Source: Methylocystis echinoides (GTDB lineage: Bacteria; Pseudomonadota; Alphaproteobacteria; Rhizobiales; Beijerinckiaceae). From it: DNA of 64,000 nt. This document shows positions 60,285-64,000 of the stretch, in pieces. A program made the position numbers and the translations under genes. The stretch lies in contig NZ_BSEC01000002.1 in NCBI RefSeq assembly GCF_027923385.1, positions 1-64,000 of the forward strand, written 5' to 3'. How positions within the stretch are numbered: the first letter of the stretch is position 1; every line of letters starts with the position of its first letter. The notes beneath the pieces were generated by a model. It was not told the DNA's origin. It did no database searches and saw only the letters and a list, made by a program, of their open reading frames with translations.

Positions 60285-61538
60285 ATGGATTCCATCGTCG
60301 AAGAGCATTTGGTCGCCTTTTTCACGAGCCTTGCAATTGGGCTTTTAATTGGCGTTGAACGCGAGCGTTCCGGTTCGGCGATAGGATTGAGAACGACGGC
60401 TCTGGCCGCATTGTTTGGCGCTATGTCCGCCCTGGTCGGTCAAAGCGCCCTGGCCCCCTGGTTTCTCCCTGCAGCCTTATTGGCCGTGACGGCGGTTACG
60501 GTTTTAGGATCAACCGGGACCGATGAGCGAGATCCTCATACCGGCGCCACGACGCGAGTATCGATTCTGCTCTCCTTCACGCTCGGGGCGATGGTCTGGC
60601 TAGGCCATGGCGCGTATGCAGTCATGCTGGCCATTACGGCTTCTGCGCTGCTTCATTTCAAAGCTGAGTTGCACGGGATCAGCGCCCGGATTACATCTCG
60701 GGATCTTGTATCTGTCCTGCAGTTCGCCGCGCTTAGTTTTATCGTGCTCCCTCTGCTGCCGAAGGTCGGTTATGGACCTTACGGCGCCCTCAATCCGCAC
60801 CATGTCTGGCTGATGGTGGTTCTGGTTTCTGGCCTAAGCTTGGCAGGGTATTTGGCCATGCGCATTGCCGGAGATCGCTTCGGCCCCCCTCTGCTGGGTT
60901 TACTCGGGGGCCTGGTCTCAAGCACCGCTACGACCCTCGTCTATGCCCGGCATGCGCGTCAAACCCCTGCTATGATGCCAACGTCGGCGTTTATTATTCT
61001 CATGGCGAATTTGGTGGTGTCTGTTCGGCTGGGAGCAATTGCCTATGCAGCGGCTCCAACCCTTATGGCGACCCTATGGCCGATTTTGGCCGGCAATTTG
61101 TTCGCAGGCGGTCTGGCTGCGCTAGTCAGTTGGCTTCGTGGTAAGGAGAACGGTCCACTCCCCCCGCCGGATGTAACCAATCCAACCGAGCTGCGCGTCG
61201 CGCTCACTTTCGGGGCGATATATGCGGGCATCCTACTCTTGGTTTCGTGGCTATCCGACTGGGCGGGCGCTCGCGGGCTTTACTTGGCTGCCGCCGTATC
61301 GGGGTTGACGGACCTCGACGCGATCTCATTATCGGCCATGAGGTTATTTGCAACGAATAAACTCAGCGCCGAGGCGGCGGCCTACGCCATTGGCCTAGCA
61401 ATCCTTTCCAACCTTTGCTTCAAGACAGGGCTCCTGACGTGGGTTGCGGGCTACAGCTTCTTTCGGCGTTGCCTCCCGGGTTTAGCCGCAATCGGAATTG
61501 GTATTTTGGTCGGCGTCGCTTGGATCGCAAAGACTTGA
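60285..61538 (+). CDS. MgtC/SapB-DUF4010 family membrane protein
   Basis: A 417-residue integral membrane protein with roughly ten to twelve helices. The N-terminal MgtC-like part has FTSLAIGLLIGVERERSGSA and GLRTTALAALFGAMSALVGQ. The C-terminal DUF4010 part has LGLLGGLVSSTATTLVYARH and AAAVSGLTDLDAISLSAMRL. The GLIGxExR and SxTxxLxxA motifs are typical. Function is not established; Mg or other ion handling is often suggested. It starts 136 bases after the PRPP synthetase gene. Confidence 0.88.
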   Translation: MDSIVEEHLVAFFTSLAIGLLIGVERERSGSAIGLRTTALAALFGAMSALVGQSALAPWFLPAALLAVTAVTVLGSTGTDERDPHTGATTRVSILLSFTLGAMVWLGHGAYAVMLAITASALLHFKAELHGISARITSRDLVSVLQFAALSFIVLPLLPKVGYGPYGALNPHHVWLMVVLVSGLSLAGYLAMRIAGDRFGPPLLGLLGGLVSSTATTLVYARHARQTPAMMPTSAFIILMANLVVSVRLGAIAYAAAPTLMATLWPILAGNLFAGGLAALVSWLRGKENGPLPPPDVTNPTELRVALTFGAIYAGILLLVSWLSDWAGARGLYLAAAVSGLTDLDAISLSAMRLFATNKLSAEAAAYAIGLAILSNLCFKTGLLTWVAGYSFFRRCLPGLAAIGIGILVGVAWIAKT

Positions 61539-61795
61539 AGTTATCTTCGACGAGCGTCCCACAGGACAACCGCGGCGCTGCGCTGAAAGCGCCGCGCGGA
61601 TCGCCAATTGGCCACTGGGGCCGGGGCAAAAAGAGGGTCGCCTGCCGGGGCCGTCCAGCCAAGCAATCAATATTCATTTGGCCTGCGACGCCTTCTCAAT
61701 TCCGCAACGAGCGCGCGGTATTATCTAATGGCCTATCAGACGGCGAGCTGCCCTTCGAGCGGCAAATGCTGTGACGAAGGCGGCATAACTCCAAG

Positions 61796-62212
61796 TTAAA
61801 TTCTTCGCCGACGTTTGCGCGCCGCTCCTTTGATCGAATTGTTCGGATAGTTCCCCGGAGGCTGGAGTGTGCGCGCGCACCATCGCCATAAACATATCGC
61901 CGCGATCAAAAAGCTCTCTGAAGAGTCGTCGCCCAAGATGGCGCGCCGGATAACCGTCCCGACCTCAGCAAGGCGCGCGTTCCCCGAGGCAAGCTCACCC
62001 AGAGCGCTTGCGATCGTCTCATTCAGCCCATTATCGGCAATAAAGCGCCTATAGGCGTTGGCAGTCGTCGCAAATCCTGCCGGCACGCGAACGCCTTGTT
62101 GGTCGAGATGGTGCAGCATTTCGCCAAGGGAGGCGTTTTTGCCGCCGACGCGTGGCACGTCGTTACGCCCCAGCTCTTCCATCCAGATGACGGGAGAGGA
62201 GTCTTTGGCCAT
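61796..62212 (-). pseudogene. ppsA: Phosphoenolpyruvate synthase N-terminal fragment
   Basis: The first ~90 residues (SPVIWMEELGRNDVPRVGGK, NASLGEMLHHLDQQGVRVPA, GFATTANAYRRFIADNGLNE) are the start of the ATP-grasp nucleotide-binding domain of PEP synthase. After AEVGTVIRRAILG the similarity stops and the frame runs through unrelated residues to a stop. A whole enzyme is ~800 residues, so this is a remnant. It lies about 200 bases downstream of the PfkB gene on the same strand. Confidence 0.85.
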
Positions 62213-62418
62213 AGCGCATTCCCACGGGCGCCGATTGCTCGGATCAACGCGCCCCGAGTTTGGCGGTCGGCTGGGCGCGAAGGGTAGACATGTCGTTCCC
62301 GAGAGGCTTTTCTAGGGAGCATGGCGCCTCTCGCAAGATTGAGCCGCTACGTCGCGCAAACATCCCCGATTTTGTAGCTCGCATAGCGGTGCGCCCCGCC
62401 GAACGTTTGCTTGGCGCT

Positions 62419-63363
62419 TTAAAATCTCTCCCAAATCTTGCGGACTACCACCTCTCGATAGATACGCTCTACATCTTGCTTCCGGCAGAGCTCCGTGCCA
62501 GCGGCAAGGACCGCGGCCGTTCCCGCCGCATTACCGTAACGGAAGGCGTCTTCCAAGCATTGCCGAGAAGCGAGGCTCCAGACCAGACCGCCCAGGAAAC
62601 TGTCACCCGCGCCGACCGCGCTGACGGCCTCAACTGGCGTTCCTTGCGCGCGCCAGGCGCGATCCTTGGAGACGAGGAGGGCTCCTTGATCTCCAAGCGT
62701 GAGGGCGACGAGTTCGCTGCGTCCCTCTTCGACAAGCATGCGGCTGGCCTCGACCCATGCCTGTTCATTTTCGAGGGGCGCGCGAGCCAGCTCCTCCAGC
62801 TCACGCAAATTCGGCTTGATCAGATAAACCCCTTCCGTCAACGCGGCTTCGAGCGAAGCTCGGGAACTATCCACGATGAATCTGGTGCCCGCTTGCTTCG
62901 CCGCTCTGGCGACCCGGCCGTAGAAGTCCTCGGGGACCCCAGGCGGCAGGCTGCCGCTCGCGACCAAGAGCGGCCCCATGTGTGAGATTACTGCATCGAA
63001 GCATTGACGCCACTCTTGCTCGGAAAGTTGCGGCCCGGGCAAGACGAACCGGAATTGATCGCCAGTTTCCTTCTCTGATACAGTAAAATCTGCGCGAGTT
63101 TCCTCGGACCCTATGAACGCCAGGCTTGCAACCCCTTCTTCAGCGACGAGACGCCGCAGCAACTGACCAGTCGATCCGCCCACCGGGTAGATCGCCGTGA
63201 CGTCCGCTCCAAGGCGGCGGACGACGCGCGCCACGTTGATCCCCCCACCCCCTGGATCTCGTTTTAGCGCTTCGCAGCGCAGCTTACGGATGGGCTTGAC
63301 CCTGTCGACGCGTGTCGAAAGATCGATCGAAGGATTCATGCAAAGAGTAACGACGTCTGTCAC
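62419..63363 (-). CDS. PfkB-family 1-phosphofructokinase / 6-phosphofructokinase II
   Basis: A 314-residue ribokinase-fold sugar-phosphate kinase. It starts at GTG (63363) after GGAAGGAGG, giving MTDVVTLCMNPSIDLSTRVD, the typical N-terminus. Other motifs are KRDPGGGGINVARVVRRLGA, LVASGSLPPGVPEDFYGRVA, YLIKPNLRELEEL and the anion-hole/catalytic segment SAVGAGDSFLGGLVWSLA (catalytic Asp about 250). It phosphorylates fructose 1- or 6-phosphate or tagatose 6-phosphate. With the class I aldolase at 10.3 kb and a ppsA fragment next door, it may be the remainder of a plasmid glycolytic set. Confidence 0.88.
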   Translation of the reverse strand: MTDVVTLCMNPSIDLSTRVDRVKPIRKLRCEALKRDPGGGGINVARVVRRLGADVTAIYPVGGSTGQLLRRLVAEEGVASLAFIGSEETRADFTVSEKETGDQFRFVLPGPQLSEQEWRQCFDAVISHMGPLLVASGSLPPGVPEDFYGRVARAAKQAGTRFIVDSSRASLEAALTEGVYLIKPNLRELEELARAPLENEQAWVEASRMLVEEGRSELVALTLGDQGALLVSKDRAWRAQGTPVEAVSAVGAGDSFLGGLVWSLASRQCLEDAFRYGNAAGTAAVLAAGTELCRKQDVERIYREVVVRKIWERF

Positions 63364-63490
63364 GGTCCGCCTCCTTCCAACGTCGCCTGCAGCTTCAAAA
63401 CGACGCGCAAATTGGCTCAGGGCTTTTGGCGAGCGATCGCTTTCACCGGCAAGCTTGCAAACGCATAGCTTTTTCTCGCTAAGCGAATTT

Positions 63491-63952
63491 CTAATCCACC
63501 CGGCTCTCTTCGCCATTTTTCCGAGGAGCGCACAGGAGCGCTATGCCGAACATGCTCGCGAACCAAGTGACAACTGCAACAAGCACATTGCCCCACCACA
63601 GATTGCCCAGCGCGAACCCGCAGGCCAGCACGGCGGCCGCGAGAAGCGTGGTGAATTTCAGAAACTTGCTCTCGAACGCCTGTTCGTCCGCGCGTTCATT
63701 GAGGGAGGGCTCGTCCCGATCGGCGGCAGGCTCATCGGCAAGCTCATTTTTTTCGCAAGCGCTCGCCGCGGTCCGGCTCCCAGAGGCTCTGATTCCGGCG
63801 GTTGCAAGTCCAGCCGCCAACCAGACAGCTGCGACCCACCCGTCGTCACGAACGACCCCACTGACAGTCCCCGCTGCGCAGGTGACGAAAAAGACCTCTA
63901 GAACGTGATTAAGCCGTCGATGTGCTTGCGAATATGTGGCGATCATTGGCAT
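63491..63952 (-). CDS. Hypothetical membrane protein
   Basis: A 153-residue protein with two N-terminal hydrophobic helices (HVLEVFFVTCAAGTVSGVVR; GWVAAVWLAAGLATAGI), a charged linker (DEPAADRDEPSLNERADEQA), and two C-terminal helices (FTTLLAAAVLACGFALGNLW; NVLVAVVTWFASMFGIALL). No family recognised. It runs in the same direction as the PfkB gene, 127 bases upstream of it. Start at the Met at 63952 or the next Met six bases on. Confidence 0.6.
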   Translation of the reverse strand: MPMIATYSQAHRRLNHVLEVFFVTCAAGTVSGVVRDDGWVAAVWLAAGLATAGIRASGSRTAASACEKNELADEPAADRDEPSLNERADEQAFESKFLKFTTLLAAAVLACGFALGNLWWGNVLVAVVTWFASMFGIALLCAPRKNGEESRVD

Positions 63953-64000
63953 CGAACCAGTTTCCTCATGCTGCGCGGCAAATAAAGCGCATGCCGGGCT

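Overview
The window is high-GC DNA from an alphaproteobacterial plasmid. A complete repABC replication and partition locus lies at 2620-6390. It has three parS-like sites, a counter-transcribed RNA gene between repB and repC, and anti-restriction and ParA-like genes beside it. repABC is characteristic of Hyphomicrobiales (Rhizobiales) and relatives. The gene content (several copper blocks, a Csp-like remnant, B12 salvage) would suit a methylotroph or methanotroph such as a Methylocystis relative, but that is inference: no methane or methanol oxidation gene is present.

Region by region. (1) 1-10.2 kb is plasmid backbone: ardC, a small ORF coupled to a ParA-like gene, repABC, a frameshift-ruined mqsRA toxin-antitoxin pair, and a divergent tyrosine recombinase / DUF1403-scpB module around a 27-bp inverted repeat. 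(2) 10.3-16 kb has a class I fructose-bisphosphate aldolase and a mer operon (merR, small ORF, merT, merP, merA). The mer operon lies between the C-terminal half and the N-terminal half of a second, split scpB; the N-terminal half is joined to a decayed tolC tail. (3) 16-21 kb is a cobalamin-riboswitch operon: TonB receptor, two unknown proteins, CbiZ and a PduO-type adenosyltransferase. (4) 21-26.2 kb is a copper block: a broken CDF transporter, a DUF305 protein, a DUF4396-multicopper oxidase fusion, a His/Trp-rich repeat protein, a Csp-like fragment and a small secreted protein. (5) 26.4-38 kb is an insertion zone. A TonB receptor gene is split by an IS5-family and an IS3-family element, an IS110 transposase follows, and an IS1111-type element sits inside another IS5-family element. 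A zinc-ribbon membrane protein and a putative PD-(D/E)XK nuclease lie between them.

(6) 38-43.8 kb carries a DUF2933 protein, a CopA-type Cu+ ATPase, a YeeE/YedE pair (one frameshifted), a FadL-type porin and an OsmC protein. (7) 44-55.7 kb has two more members of the small secreted family and a complete Cus-type Cu/Ag efflux locus (FixH-like, CusC, CusB, CusA, CusF, DUF411, DUF2933). (8) 55.7-60.1 kb is a chain of overlapping genes: isoprenylcysteine-methyltransferase-like membrane protein, MBL/beta-CASP RNase-like protein, AMP-phosphorylase-type enzyme and PRPP synthetase. (9) 60.3-64 kb has a DUF4010/MgtC-type membrane protein, a ppsA fragment, a PfkB sugar-phosphate kinase and a membrane protein.

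The cargo is mainly metal defence (mercury; copper and silver in three places) with cofactor salvage and a nucleotide/sugar-phosphate block. The most interesting unexplained items are the three-member family of ~73-aa secreted proteins linked to copper genes, the split scpB around mer with a candidate recombination core near the recombinase, the RNase/AMP-phosphorylase/PRPP-synthetase gene chain, and a lone nuclease in the insertion zone.
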